Source: Lachnospiraceae bacterium (GTDB taxonomy: Bacteria; Bacillota; Clostridia; Lachnospirales; Lachnospiraceae). From it: DNA of 64,000 nt. The notes under the pieces were generated by a model. The model was not told the DNA's origin and did no database searches. It saw nothing but the letters and a program-made list of their open reading frames with translations. Position 1 is the stretch's first letter, and the number at the start of each line of letters is the position of its first letter. The DNA is taken from the NCBI GenBank assembly GCA_016294075.1, contig JAEDCQ010000004.1, positions 1 to 64,000 on the forward strand, written 5' to 3'. The position numbers and the translations under genes were made by a program. Below are positions 8,121 to 16,381 of this stretch, in pieces.

Positions 8121-10589
8121 TTACACAGAATTTCTACTGTTTTCTGTCGGTTTTGCAACATCAAACACAATTTTTCGATTCTGCCAGCGTACCTTTACAG
8201 TGTCGCCGCTTTTTACCTTCTTATTAAGAATCTCTTCTGCCAGAGGGTCTTCAATTTCACTCTGAATTGCACGCCGTAAAGGTCTGGCACCCATTTTGAG
8301 ATTGGAGTACTTGTCAACAATTGCTCCTTTCACTGCCGGTGTAACAATTAAATGGATATCGCACAGGGTTCTGCAGCGATAAATCAAATCCTTACTAAGC
8401 AGCGTCATAATATCCTTCATATCCTCTTTTGTAAGGGCATGGAATACAATAATATCATCAATACGATTAATAAATTCCGGCTTGAAGATACGTTTTACCT
8501 CTTCCATTACCCCACTTTTCATCCGCTCATAATCCTTCTTCTCATCTGATTTTGAGGCAAATCCGAGATTTTTAGGATCAATAATACGGGAAGCTCCTGC
8601 ATTGGAGGTCATAATTATAACCGTATTCTTAAAGCTGACCTTACGTCCCTTGGAGTCCGTGATATGACCATCATCCAATACCTGAAGCAAAATATTGAAC
8701 ACATCCGGATGCGCTTTCTCAATTTCATCAAAGAGTACAACCGAATATGGATTTCGACGGATTTTTTCACTCAATTGTCCGCCATCATCAAAACCTACAT
8801 ACCCCGGAGGCGAACCAATCAATTTAGATACACTGTGGCTCTCCATATATTCGGACATATCCACACGGATTAATGCATTTTCATCTCCGAACATAGCTTC
8901 TGCAAGGGCTTTACTCAGTTCTGTTTTACCAACACCGGTAGGCCCAAGGAATAAGAAAGAACCTATCGGACGTTTCGGGTCCTGTAAACCCACACGGCCC
9001 CTTCTCATAGCTTTTGCAACGGCACTGACCGCTTCCTTTTGGCCGATTACACGATTATGCAGAATGGTTTCCAGTTTCAGCAGTCTCTCGCTCTCTTTTT
9101 CTTCCAATCGGCTGACAGGAATTTTTGTCCATGATGATACTACGAACGCAACATCATTTTCTGTTACAATACATTCTTTCTTTACTGCACGATTATCTTT
9201 TTTCTTCAATGAATCATATTTTCTGCACAGGGAGTCTAATTTCTTTTTCCATTCGCCTGCCGATTCTAAATCATCTGCTTTAAATGCATTCTCAAACGCT
9301 TCTTCCGCTTCTTTTATCTGTTCCTCCATCCGGCTCATTTTATCGGATGTCTTCGTAAAATCAAGACACCTTGCAGAGGCAGCTTCATCAATAAGATCAA
9401 TTGCTTTATCCGGAAGATTTCGGTCATTGATATAACGGGTTGCCAATGCAACTGCCGCTTCTACCGCTTCGTCTGTAATCGTCACCTTATGGTGTTCTTC
9501 GTACTTACTGCGAATTCCTTTTACGATTTCTATTGCTTCCTCCTGTGTAGGTTCTTCTACCGTAACAGGCTGGAACCTCCTTTCCAGTGCAGCATCCTTT
9601 TCCACATATTTACGGTATTCACTGATTGTAGTTGCTCCGATTAACTGAATCTCCCCACGTGCAAGCGAAGGCTTTAATATATTGGAGGCATCAATTGCTC
9701 CCTCTGCTCCGCCGGCACCGATTAATGTATGCAGTTCATCTAAAAACAATAAAATATTTCCGTTCTCCGTAACTTCACGGATTACCTTTTTCACTCTTTC
9801 TTCAAATTCACCACGATACTTGCTTCCTGCAACCATCCCGGAAAGGTCCAATGTCAGAACGCGCTTATTTTTTACCGTATCCGGCACATTTCCGGCAACA
9901 ATGCGTTGTGCGAGTCCTTCTACAATAGCTGTTTTACCCACTCCCGGTTCTCCAACCAGACAGGGGTTATTCTTTGTGCGACGGCTTAAAATCTGGATAA
10001 CACGCTTTATTTCCGAATCCCTTCCTATAACCGGGTCTAATTTTCCTTCCTTTGCAAGAAGGGTCAAATCTCTGCTATATTGCTTTAAGATGGATGTTTC
10101 TTTCTTTTTATTACTTTTCCTGCCTATATCCTCTTTAATCTGGCTGCCATCCTCTCCCATTGCTACCAGAATATCCACATAAATCTTTTGTAATGAAACA
10201 CCTATTGTATTCAACAATCTGGCTGCCACATTTTCATTTTCTTTAATTACAGCCATCAGAATATGTTCAGTACCGATTAATTCAGAATGGTATTTATCTG
10301 CTATATTACGGCTTTCTTCCAATATAGCCTCAGCTCGCTTGGAATATCCGCTCCTTTCCTTCATCTTTAATATATTTTCCGGAGCCACAAAGTCACGGAT
10401 TAATTCCAAAACATCCGGTTCCGTAACACCGTTATCCTGTAACACTCTCGCCGCAACCCCTGTACTCTCCCTTAAAAGTCCGACCAGAATATGCTCTGAG
10501 CCGACATAGCTTTGATGAAGCTGCCTCGCACATCTTTCCGCTAACAGTAAAGCCGCCTGTGCTTTACCGGTAAATTCTGATTGATTCAT
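8121..10589 (-). CDS. clpC: ATP-dependent Clp protease ATP-binding subunit ClpC
   Basis: ClpC is an AAA+ unfoldase that feeds proteins to ClpP. The 822-residue protein has the N-terminal double Clp_N repeat (about residues 1-145), the first ATPase with Walker A GEPGVGKT and Walker B LFLDELHTLIGAG, and a middle domain with a UVR-like coiled coil. The second ATPase has GPTGVGKTELSKAL and the sensor segment GARPLRRAIQ. Most Firmicutes have ctsR-mcsA-mcsB before clpC. Here the gene just upstream is a short GntR regulator, 27 bp away, so control probably differs from the CtsR paradigm. Confidence 0.96.
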   Translation of the reverse strand: MNQSEFTGKAQAALLLAERCARQLHQSYVGSEHILVGLLRESTGVAARVLQDNGVTEPDVLELIRDFVAPENILKMKERSGYSKRAEAILEESRNIADKYHSELIGTEHILMAVIKENENVAARLLNTIGVSLQKIYVDILVAMGEDGSQIKEDIGRKSNKKKETSILKQYSRDLTLLAKEGKLDPVIGRDSEIKRVIQILSRRTKNNPCLVGEPGVGKTAIVEGLAQRIVAGNVPDTVKNKRVLTLDLSGMVAGSKYRGEFEERVKKVIREVTENGNILLFLDELHTLIGAGGAEGAIDASNILKPSLARGEIQLIGATTISEYRKYVEKDAALERRFQPVTVEEPTQEEAIEIVKGIRSKYEEHHKVTITDEAVEAAVALATRYINDRNLPDKAIDLIDEAASARCLDFTKTSDKMSRMEEQIKEAEEAFENAFKADDLESAGEWKKKLDSLCRKYDSLKKKDNRAVKKECIVTENDVAFVVSSWTKIPVSRLEEKESERLLKLETILHNRVIGQKEAVSAVAKAMRRGRVGLQDPKRPIGSFLFLGPTGVGKTELSKALAEAMFGDENALIRVDMSEYMESHSVSKLIGSPPGYVGFDDGGQLSEKIRRNPYSVVLFDEIEKAHPDVFNILLQVLDDGHITDSKGRKVSFKNTVIIMTSNAGASRIIDPKNLGFASKSDEKKDYERMKSGVMEEVKRIFKPEFINRIDDIIVFHALTKEDMKDIMTLLSKDLIYRCRTLCDIHLIVTPAVKGAIVDKYSNLKMGARPLRRAIQSEIEDPLAEEILNKKVKSGDTVKVRWQNRKIVFDVAKPTENSRNSV

Positions 10590-10616
10590 GAAAAATCTCC
10601 TTATTTATTCTATATA

Positions 10617-10994
10617 CTAAATACGTCCAATCCGGTCATAAATATCATCTACCAGAGCATGTATTTCTTCTCTTGTAACTCCTTTGCATTTGCCTTTTGC
10701 CAAAACAACCTGCAATTCACTCTGCATTTCTTCCATTGTCCTTAGTTTATCCACATTCAATGCAATTATAGCACCCTTTCGTCTGTCAACCTTTACAAAG
10801 CCCTCCTGCTTTAATACAGCATATGCTTTATTGACCGTATGCATATTGATGCCAATCATATCCGCAAGCTGGCGCACGGAAGGAAGCACCTCTCCCTCCT
10901 CGAATTGGGAAGAGGCAATTCCTAAAATAATCTGATTGCGAAGCTGCATATATAATGCTTCATCACTATTAAAATCTATTTCTATTACCATCAT
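10617..10994 (-). CDS. GntR-family regulator, YtrA-type
   Basis: The 125-residue protein has a winged helix of the GntR type (SVRQLADMIGINMHTVNKAYAVLKQEGFV at residues 39-67) and only a short helical C-terminal tail, as in the YtrA subfamily, which lacks a ligand-binding domain. It precedes clpC by 27 bp in the same direction, so the two are likely one operon. An inverted repeat GTTATA-N7-TATAAC overlaps its promoter region and is the probable autoregulatory operator. YtrA-type regulators usually control membrane transporters or envelope stress genes; pairing with clpC is unusual. Confidence 0.9.
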   Translation of the reverse strand: MMVIEIDFNSDEALYMQLRNQIILGIASSQFEEGEVLPSVRQLADMIGINMHTVNKAYAVLKQEGFVKVDRRKGAIIALNVDKLRTMEEMQSELQVVLAKGKCKGVTREEIHALVDDIYDRIGRI

Positions 10995-11016
10995 ATGTCA
11001 CACCCCGCTCTTTTTT

Positions 11017-11054
11017 GTTATACAAATGTTATAACAGTTGCCACATTATGTCAA
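11017..11054 (-). promoter_or_regulatory. Promoter and putative GntR operator upstream of gntR-clpC
   Basis: TTGACA (11049-11054) is followed at 17 bp by TAACAT. A perfect 6-7-6 inverted repeat GTTATACAAATGTTATAAC at 11017-11035 overlaps the -10 and start region. Its size and symmetry fit a YtrA-type GntR dimer, implying autorepression. The -10 match is weak, so exact placement is uncertain. Confidence 0.65.
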
Positions 11055-11085
11055 GTCATGCAGACATATATATTGGGGAAATACT

Positions 11086-11142
11086 AAAAAAGAACAGAAC
11101 TGCGTTGTCTTTCCTTTGAAATCAACATAATCCTGTTCTTTT
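11086..11142 (-). terminator. Terminator after the SH3 membrane protein gene
   Basis: AAAAGAACAG (11088-11097) pairs with CTGTTCTTTT (11133-11142) around a 35-nt internal region that can form a smaller stem, with a T run on the minus strand. It lies 31 bp past the gene's stop codon. Confidence 0.7.
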
Positions 11143-11172
11143 CATTATTATCATAAGAGCCATCAGAAAATC

Positions 11173-12438
11173 TTATTTCAAATCTAAAAATTCAAATTCC
11201 ATGTCATCGTCGATATCCAGGAAATTCTTTGACTGCCATGTAGTATCCTTTTTACCCTGTAAAGCTTTTTCTGCCGGCTTTGAATTTCTTACGGACTGTC
11301 CTGATGTTTTTGCCGGTTTTGAAGCTTTTCTTAACAGTCTCTTTGAGGATAAGAGTTCATCTTCTTCATCATCATCATCGTCGTCGTCATCTTCTTCTTC
11401 GTCGTCTTCGTCGTCGTCATCTTCTTCTTCGTCTTCATCGTCTTCGTCATCATCATATTCGTATTCATATGAATCACGAAGTTTGAATACTAAAACAGTA
11501 ATTCCGATAATTAATGCAAGAATAACAGCCGCCATAACGATTACAATAATTTTAAATGTCTTCAACCGGGCAACGGCTCCCTGTTCGTTTTCTTTTGTTT
11601 GTCTTACAACGGTAAGAATATCTGTAAGGCTCTGCTTTGTTCCGCGTGTATGATCGTATAAAAACCACTCCTCAACGCCCTCTGCATTTGCTTCATATAC
11701 CAATTCATAATCTTTATTTACTGCCGCTTCCACAGGCTCTTCACCTGCAGGCTCTTCCTGCTCCTCTACCGGTTCTTCAACAGCCTCCTGTGTCTGCGTC
11801 ACCTCAAGGAAATCCGAACGAATAAAACCGGATACATCTCCGAAGCTGACCTGATACCAGACCTTACCGTCTCCGTCTACTGCTTCTCCCGAAACCGTAA
11901 CCTCGGTTCCTTCTGTTGCTTTCCCTGCAACAGCAGCCTTCGTTGTTGGATTGTTACGTACATTAACGCTGCCGCCGGTTACCTTTGCAGCAGTTACGGT
12001 GGTTGCGCTAATCTGAACAAATTCCGTTGACTGTTGTGCGTTTGTCTCCGCTTTTTCTTCCTGCTGCGTACTATTATTGCTGTCTGTGGAAGCAGTATCC
12101 TCATTTGAAATACTTCCGGATACCTCGGACACCAAATCTGCACGGATATATCCTGTATCGGAACCGTTTACATAGACTTTATACCAGGTATAACCATCGC
12201 TATCCGTTGCCTGGGCGATTACATCCAGTTCATCATCTTTTTGTACACTGGCTAATACCTCACTGTCTGTACCTGCCGACTTACGGATTTTACCGCTGGT
12301 TGCCGTTACAGTTGCTTTTCCCTGCGCATTGACAACAAGGGATGCCTGCGAAAAAATAATTGCTCCAACAAGCATTACTGCCATAAACAGGCATATTCTG
12401 CTCCAAATTGTCACGTTTTTTTCTGCTTGTACTTTCAT
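11173..12438 (-). CDS. Membrane protein with two extracellular SH3b domains and an acidic cytoplasmic tail
   Basis: The 421-residue protein has an N-terminal signal anchor (residues 12-38) and a bacterial SH3 domain at about 42-105 (VTATSGKIRKSAGTDSEVL, YIRADLV). A second SH3 domain follows at about 150-213 (GSVNVRNNPTTKAAVAGKA, FIRSDFL), then a Pro/Glu linker, a transmembrane helix at 296-319 and a nearly pure Asp/Glu run at 329-361. SH3b domains bind peptidoglycan, so the protein may tie the wall to a cytoplasmic partner of the acidic tail. The tail's GAT/GAA codons form a low-complexity DNA tract. It is followed by a terminator and preceded by a zinc-ribbon gene. Confidence 0.82.
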   Translation of the reverse strand: MKVQAEKNVTIWSRICLFMAVMLVGAIIFSQASLVVNAQGKATVTATSGKIRKSAGTDSEVLASVQKDDELDVIAQATDSDGYTWYKVYVNGSDTGYIRADLVSEVSGSISNEDTASTDSNNSTQQEEKAETNAQQSTEFVQISATTVTAAKVTGGSVNVRNNPTTKAAVAGKATEGTEVTVSGEAVDGDGKVWYQVSFGDVSGFIRSDFLEVTQTQEAVEEPVEEQEEPAGEEPVEAAVNKDYELVYEANAEGVEEWFLYDHTRGTKQSLTDILTVVRQTKENEQGAVARLKTFKIIVIVMAAVILALIIGITVLVFKLRDSYEYEYDDDEDDEDEEEDDDDEDDEEEDDDDDDDDEEDELLSSKRLLRKASKPAKTSGQSVRNSKPAEKALQGKKDTTWQSKNFLDIDDDMEFEFLDLK

Positions 12439-12449
12439 TATGACCTCCG

Positions 12450-12731
12450 TTAATCCAACGTTTTTTTAGATGCTGAAGTCAGTTCAAATCGATTTTCTTC
12501 AACCATCTGTCTGATAATTGCTTTTGACACTCCGGTATCACGGGATATCACTGCAATCGGTGCCTTTTTTTGATGTTCAAGATAATTTCGTACCTTGCCG
12601 TAGTCATCATATTCCAAATATCCGCATTTTTCACAGCAATACTCACCAAGCCCATTATAATTCAGCGAAATACCGCCACATTTTGAGCACTTTACCGGTG
12701 CATGATAGTTTTCTAATTCACGCATGTCCAT
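12450..12731 (-). CDS. Zinc-ribbon and helix-turn-helix-like small protein
   Basis: The 93-residue product has a four-cysteine ribbon (CSKCGG...CCEKCGY, residues 11-34) followed by KVRNYLEHQKKAPIAVISRDTGVSKAIIRQ, a helical segment like a MerR/YvyF-type helix-turn-helix. It resembles the small flagellar-operon protein family TIGR03826 in layout, but no flagellar genes are nearby, so I leave the function open. ATG at 12731 was chosen; a GGAAG site is slightly far, and ATG 12725 is an alternative. It lies 11 bp upstream of the SH3 membrane protein gene, likely in one operon. Confidence 0.72.
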   Translation of the reverse strand: MDMRELENYHAPVKCSKCGGISLNYNGLGEYCCEKCGYLEYDDYGKVRNYLEHQKKAPIAVISRDTGVSKAIIRQMVEENRFELTSASKKTLD

Positions 12732-12809
12732 TATAATATCATCTTCCTTTTTTACTACTGTCAAACATCTTTGCCGACTGAAAATCATTTGACTTCATCA
12801 ACAGAATAA

Positions 12810-14084
12810 TTAATTGACTTCGTCAATAGATTTGCCGATATCGTTCCGCATGTATTTATTTTCAAAGGAAACCCATTCTGTTGCCTTATATGCATTTGCA
12901 CGCGCTTCCTTTAAATTATCACCCTTTGCCGTTATACCTAGCACACGTCCGCCATTTGTAACAATGCCTGCTTCGGTCTGCTTCGTTCCCGCATGGAAGC
13001 AGTAATAACCATCCTGCTTTTCAAAAGCTTCCAGACCACTTATTACCTTCCCTTTTTCATAGGAAACCGGATATCCGTCAGAAGCTAAAACAACACAGAC
13101 AGCCGCATTATCCTCAAATTCCAATTCAATATTATCCAAAGTACCATCCACACAGGCTTCCATGACTTCAATAATATCGTTTTTCATTCTCGGTAATACA
13201 ACCTGTGCTTCCGGGTCTCCGAATCTGGCATTATACTCTAACACTTTAGGTCCATTCTCTGTCAGCATCAGACCGAAGAAAATAACGCCTTTAAACGGTC
13301 TCCCTTCAGCAGCCATTGCATCAACAGTTGCCTGATAAATATATTTTTTACAGAATTCATCCACTTCTTCTGTATAAAACGGACTGGGTGAAAAGGTTCC
13401 CATACCGCCGGTATTCAATCCTTTATCTCCATCCTTTGCACGTTTATGATCCTGAGCGGAAGTCATAATACGGATTGTCTTTCCGTCTACAAAAGAAAGA
13501 ACGGATACCTCACGTCCGGTCATAAACTCCTCAATTACCATACGATTGCCGGCATCTCCGAAATTCTTATCCAGCATAATGGATTTCACGCCTTCTATTG
13601 CTTCTTCTTTTGTATTACAGATTAATACCCCCTTACCGAGAGCGAGTCCGTCTGCCTTTAAAACAATGGGCATTTTGGCCGTCTCCAGATAGGCAAGTGC
13701 TTCGTCAGCCGAATCAAAATTCTCATAAGCGGCTGTAGGAATATTATATTTTTTCATTAAATCCTTAGAAAAAGCTTTGCTGCCCTCCAGAATCGCCGCA
13801 TTTTTTCTCGGTCCGAATGTACGGATGCCCGCTTCTTCCATCTTATCAACCAAACCACCGACTAACGGATCATCCATTCCGACAATTACAAAATCAATTT
13901 CTTTTTCTTTTGCAAAAGCCACAAGCTTATCAAACTCCATTGCACCGATAGGAGCACATTCCGCAATCTGTGCAATACCGGCATTACCGGGTGCACAATA
14001 AAGCTTTTCTACCTTTTCACTTTTCTTTACACACATGGCAATCGCATGCTCTCTTCCGCCGCCGCCAACGATTAATACCTTCAT
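12810..14084 (-). CDS. purD: Phosphoribosylamine--glycine ligase
   Basis: PurD joins phosphoribosylamine and glycine with ATP to form GAR, step two of purine synthesis. The 424-residue protein shows MKVLIVGGGGREHA at the N-terminus, an ATP-grasp core with VLKADGLALGKGV, EFMTGREVSVL and the metal-site segment LEYNARFGDPEAQ. Length is normal. It is the last gene of purE-purM-purN-purD, 15 bp after purN. Confidence 0.98.
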   Translation of the reverse strand: MKVLIVGGGGREHAIAMCVKKSEKVEKLYCAPGNAGIAQIAECAPIGAMEFDKLVAFAKEKEIDFVIVGMDDPLVGGLVDKMEEAGIRTFGPRKNAAILEGSKAFSKDLMKKYNIPTAAYENFDSADEALAYLETAKMPIVLKADGLALGKGVLICNTKEEAIEGVKSIMLDKNFGDAGNRMVIEEFMTGREVSVLSFVDGKTIRIMTSAQDHKRAKDGDKGLNTGGMGTFSPSPFYTEEVDEFCKKYIYQATVDAMAAEGRPFKGVIFFGLMLTENGPKVLEYNARFGDPEAQVVLPRMKNDIIEVMEACVDGTLDNIELEFEDNAAVCVVLASDGYPVSYEKGKVISGLEAFEKQDGYYCFHAGTKQTEAGIVTNGGRVLGITAKGDNLKEARANAYKATEWVSFENKYMRNDIGKSIDEVN

Positions 14085-14099
14085 TTCATTTATCCTCTC

Positions 14100-14726
14100 T
14101 TATTCCGAAATCTGTACTTTACCATCCACTACAGCAATCCTGCCGTTTGCAATCGCATCAATTGCCTTCGGTAAGATTACCCATTCTGCCTCTTCCATAA
14201 CTCGAAGCTGTAAATCCTTTGCCGTATCGGTTGGCTTCACCTCAACCGCTTTTTGAAAAATAATAGGTCCCGTATCGGTTCCGGCATCCACAAAATGAAC
14301 GGTTGCTCCCGTCACGCGCACTCCGCGTGATAAAACACCTTCGTGTACCTTTAAGCCGTAATATCCCACACCGCAAAAAGAAGGAATTAATGATGGATGG
14401 ATATTAATAATCCTGTTAGGAAATGCCTCAACCATTTCCCCGGGTATATTTACAAGGAATCCGGCAAGTACAATTAAATCCGGTTGCAACGCTTTCATTT
14501 TATCTAAAAAAGCAGCCTCAAAATCACTTCTTTTTTCAAAATCCTTCGGACAAAGAACAATCCCTTCTATTCCTGCTTTTTTTGCACGTTCCAATGCATA
14601 TACGCCGTAATTATTGGAAACTACAGCTTTTATACGGGTATTTGTAATCGTTTTATCTGCAATGGCATCAATGATTGCCTGAAGGTTGGTTCCTCCTCCT
14701 GATACACAAACAACAACGTTTAGCAT
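14100..14726 (-). CDS. purN: Phosphoribosylglycinamide formyltransferase
   Basis: PurN transfers a formyl group from 10-formyl-THF to GAR. The 208-residue protein carries VCVSGGGTNLQAIIDA at its N-terminus, and the catalytic segment RIINIHPSLIPSFCG with the conserved Asn-His pair, followed by HFVDAGTDTGPII containing the catalytic Asp. Its start overlaps the purM stop by 7 bp, indicating translational coupling. It is the third gene of the pur operon. Confidence 0.97.
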   Translation of the reverse strand: MLNVVVCVSGGGTNLQAIIDAIADKTITNTRIKAVVSNNYGVYALERAKKAGIEGIVLCPKDFEKRSDFEAAFLDKMKALQPDLIVLAGFLVNIPGEMVEAFPNRIINIHPSLIPSFCGVGYYGLKVHEGVLSRGVRVTGATVHFVDAGTDTGPIIFQKAVEVKPTDTAKDLQLRVMEEAEWVILPKAIDAIANGRIAVVDGKVQISE

Positions 14727-15745
14727 AGGGTAACTCCTTTTTCACCGGCTTTAATCTCGCCAACCACATAAGGAACATCACCTGCTGCTTTAATTGCTTC
14801 CATTGCAGCATCCACTTTATCAGGAGAAACTGCTACAATCATACCAAGTCCCATATTGTATGTGTTATACATCATTTCTTCCGCAATATTACCTTTTTTC
14901 TGTAAAAGTTTGAAAATAGCAGGTACTTCATAAGAATCCTTACGGACTACCGCATGCATTCCCTCAGGAAGCATTCTCGGAATGTTCTCATAAAATCCTC
15001 CACCCGTAATATGACTGCATGCCTTTACGGTTACCCCTGCATCCTTAATGGATTTTAATGCCTTTACATATATTCTTGTAGGTGCTAAAAGTGCTTCGCC
15101 CAAAGTTTTTCCCAATTCATCATAATATGTGTCAAGGCTTTCTTTTGTCATCTCAAATACTTTACGAACAAGTGAAAAACCATTGCTATGTACGCCGGAA
15201 GAAGCCATTCCGATAAGGACATCACCCTCGGCAAGATCCTTTCCCGTAATAATATCCTTCTCATCCACTACACCAACTGCAAAGCCGGCAAGATCATATT
15301 CATCCTCAGGCATAAGCCCCGGATGCTCTGCTGTCTCACCACCGATAAGTGCTGCTCCGGATTGAATACAGCCTTCTGCAACACCCTTTACAATGGTGGC
15401 AATCTTTTCAGGATAATTTTTGCCACATGCAATATAATCCAGGAAAAATAATGGTTCGCCGCCTGCACATGCAATATCGTTTACACACATGGCAACACAA
15501 TCAATGCCGATTGTATCATGCTTATCCATTAAAAATGCAAGCTTAACCTTTGTACCGCACCCATCAGTACCGGATACCAAAGTGGGGTTTTCCATATTTT
15601 TAATTTTATCAAGTGAAAATGCACCTGAGAATCCTCCAAGTCCTCCTAAAACTTCCGGTCTCATCGTCTTTTTCACATGCTCTTTCATTAATTCTACTGA
15701 TTTATAGCCAGCTTCGATATCTACACCCGATTTTTTGTAATCCAT
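14720..15745 (-). CDS. purM: Phosphoribosylformylglycinamidine cyclo-ligase
   Basis: PurM (AIR synthetase) closes the imidazole ring from FGAM with ATP. The 341-residue protein has the YKKSGVDIEAG start, the GTDGCGTKVKLA and DCVAMCVNDI segments, and GLMPEDEYDLAGFAVG and HITGGGFYENIPR motifs of the family. Start 15745 is preferred because GGAGG of the overlapping ATGGAGG serves as its binding site; the ATG at 15757 has none. It sits between purE and purN in a tight operon. Confidence 0.97.
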   Translation of the reverse strand: MDYKKSGVDIEAGYKSVELMKEHVKKTMRPEVLGGLGGFSGAFSLDKIKNMENPTLVSGTDGCGTKVKLAFLMDKHDTIGIDCVAMCVNDIACAGGEPLFFLDYIACGKNYPEKIATIVKGVAEGCIQSGAALIGGETAEHPGLMPEDEYDLAGFAVGVVDEKDIITGKDLAEGDVLIGMASSGVHSNGFSLVRKVFEMTKESLDTYYDELGKTLGEALLAPTRIYVKALKSIKDAGVTVKACSHITGGGFYENIPRMLPEGMHAVVRKDSYEVPAIFKLLQKKGNIAEEMMYNTYNMGLGMIVAVSPDKVDAAMEAIKAAGDVPYVVGEIKAGEKGVTLC

Positions 15746-15762
15746 ATTTTCCTCCATTGTTT

Positions 15763-16263
15763 TTAATAATTTTTATATCCTACTTCCTGTAGTCTGGAAT
15801 CCTTCTTCTGTACACTTTCCTTCAGAGATTTTGTATATGCTTTGAGTCTATCTAAAAGAGCCGCATCTGAGGTTGCCAGAATTTTTGCCGCAAGCAGACC
15901 TGCGTTGGCACCGCCGTTAATTGCAACCGTTGCAACAGGGATACCGGAAGGCATCTGCACGATGGAATATAAAGAATCACGTCCTCCCAGAGAAGTAGTA
16001 TGCATCGGAATGCCGATGACCGGCATCGGAAATATTGCTGCACACATACCGGGCAGATGTGCTGCCATTCCCGCACCTGCTATAATCACTTTATAGCCTT
16101 TCTCTTCTGCACTTTTTGCATATTCAAAGAACTCATCCGGTTCCCTATGTGCAGAAATAATATTCATTTCATAAGAAATGCCTAATTCCTCTAAAATATC
16201 CGCAGCCTTTGCCATTACCGGCATATCTGAATCACTTCCCATTACGATTCCAACCTGTGGCAT
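15763..16263 (-). CDS. purE: N5-carboxyaminoimidazole ribonucleotide mutase (class I PurE)
   Basis: PurE rearranges N5-CAIR to CAIR. The 166-residue protein has the class I signature VGIVMGSDSDMPVM, SAHREPDEFFEYA and AGMAAHLPGMCAA, plus GGANAGLLAAKIL. Class I enzymes normally work with PurK, which is not in this window. First gene of purE-M-N-D. A GAGAGGAGA site precedes the ATG. Confidence 0.97.
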   Translation of the reverse strand: MPQVGIVMGSDSDMPVMAKAADILEELGISYEMNIISAHREPDEFFEYAKSAEEKGYKVIIAGAGMAAHLPGMCAAIFPMPVIGIPMHTTSLGGRDSLYSIVQMPSGIPVATVAINGGANAGLLAAKILATSDAALLDRLKAYTKSLKESVQKKDSRLQEVGYKNY

Positions 16264-16381
16264 AATATTCTCCTCTCGTATTCGTATGTTTACGTTTTGT
16301 ATTATTCGATTTACAATGTAAAGCCTATTTCCCTATTCTTTACATTGCCACCCTATATCTTACTAAAATTTCTCCTGTTCG
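16264..16381 (-). promoter_or_regulatory. Regulatory region of the pur operon
   Basis: This 118-bp gap between the peptidase gene and purE holds a perfect 10-bp inverted repeat CAATGTAAAG/CTTTACATTG (16314-16323 and 16338-16347). It also holds two same-direction minus-strand copies of CGAAT-type sequence (16301-16308 and 16277-16284) that resemble PurR boxes. Candidate -35 elements of TTTACA type overlap the inverted repeat, but a unique promoter cannot be fixed. No purine riboswitch core was seen. Confidence 0.45.

Noticed and set aside
8695..9435. 246-residue plus-strand frame
   Set aside because: Antisense to clpC, which has all family motifs; no ribosome binding site.
11201..11653. Plus-strand frame with a long serine run
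   Set aside because: Antisense of the GAT/GAA acidic-tail codons of the SH3 protein; no start site.
16264..16381. Purine riboswitch before purE
   Set aside because: The conserved three-way-junction core could not be found on the minus strand.
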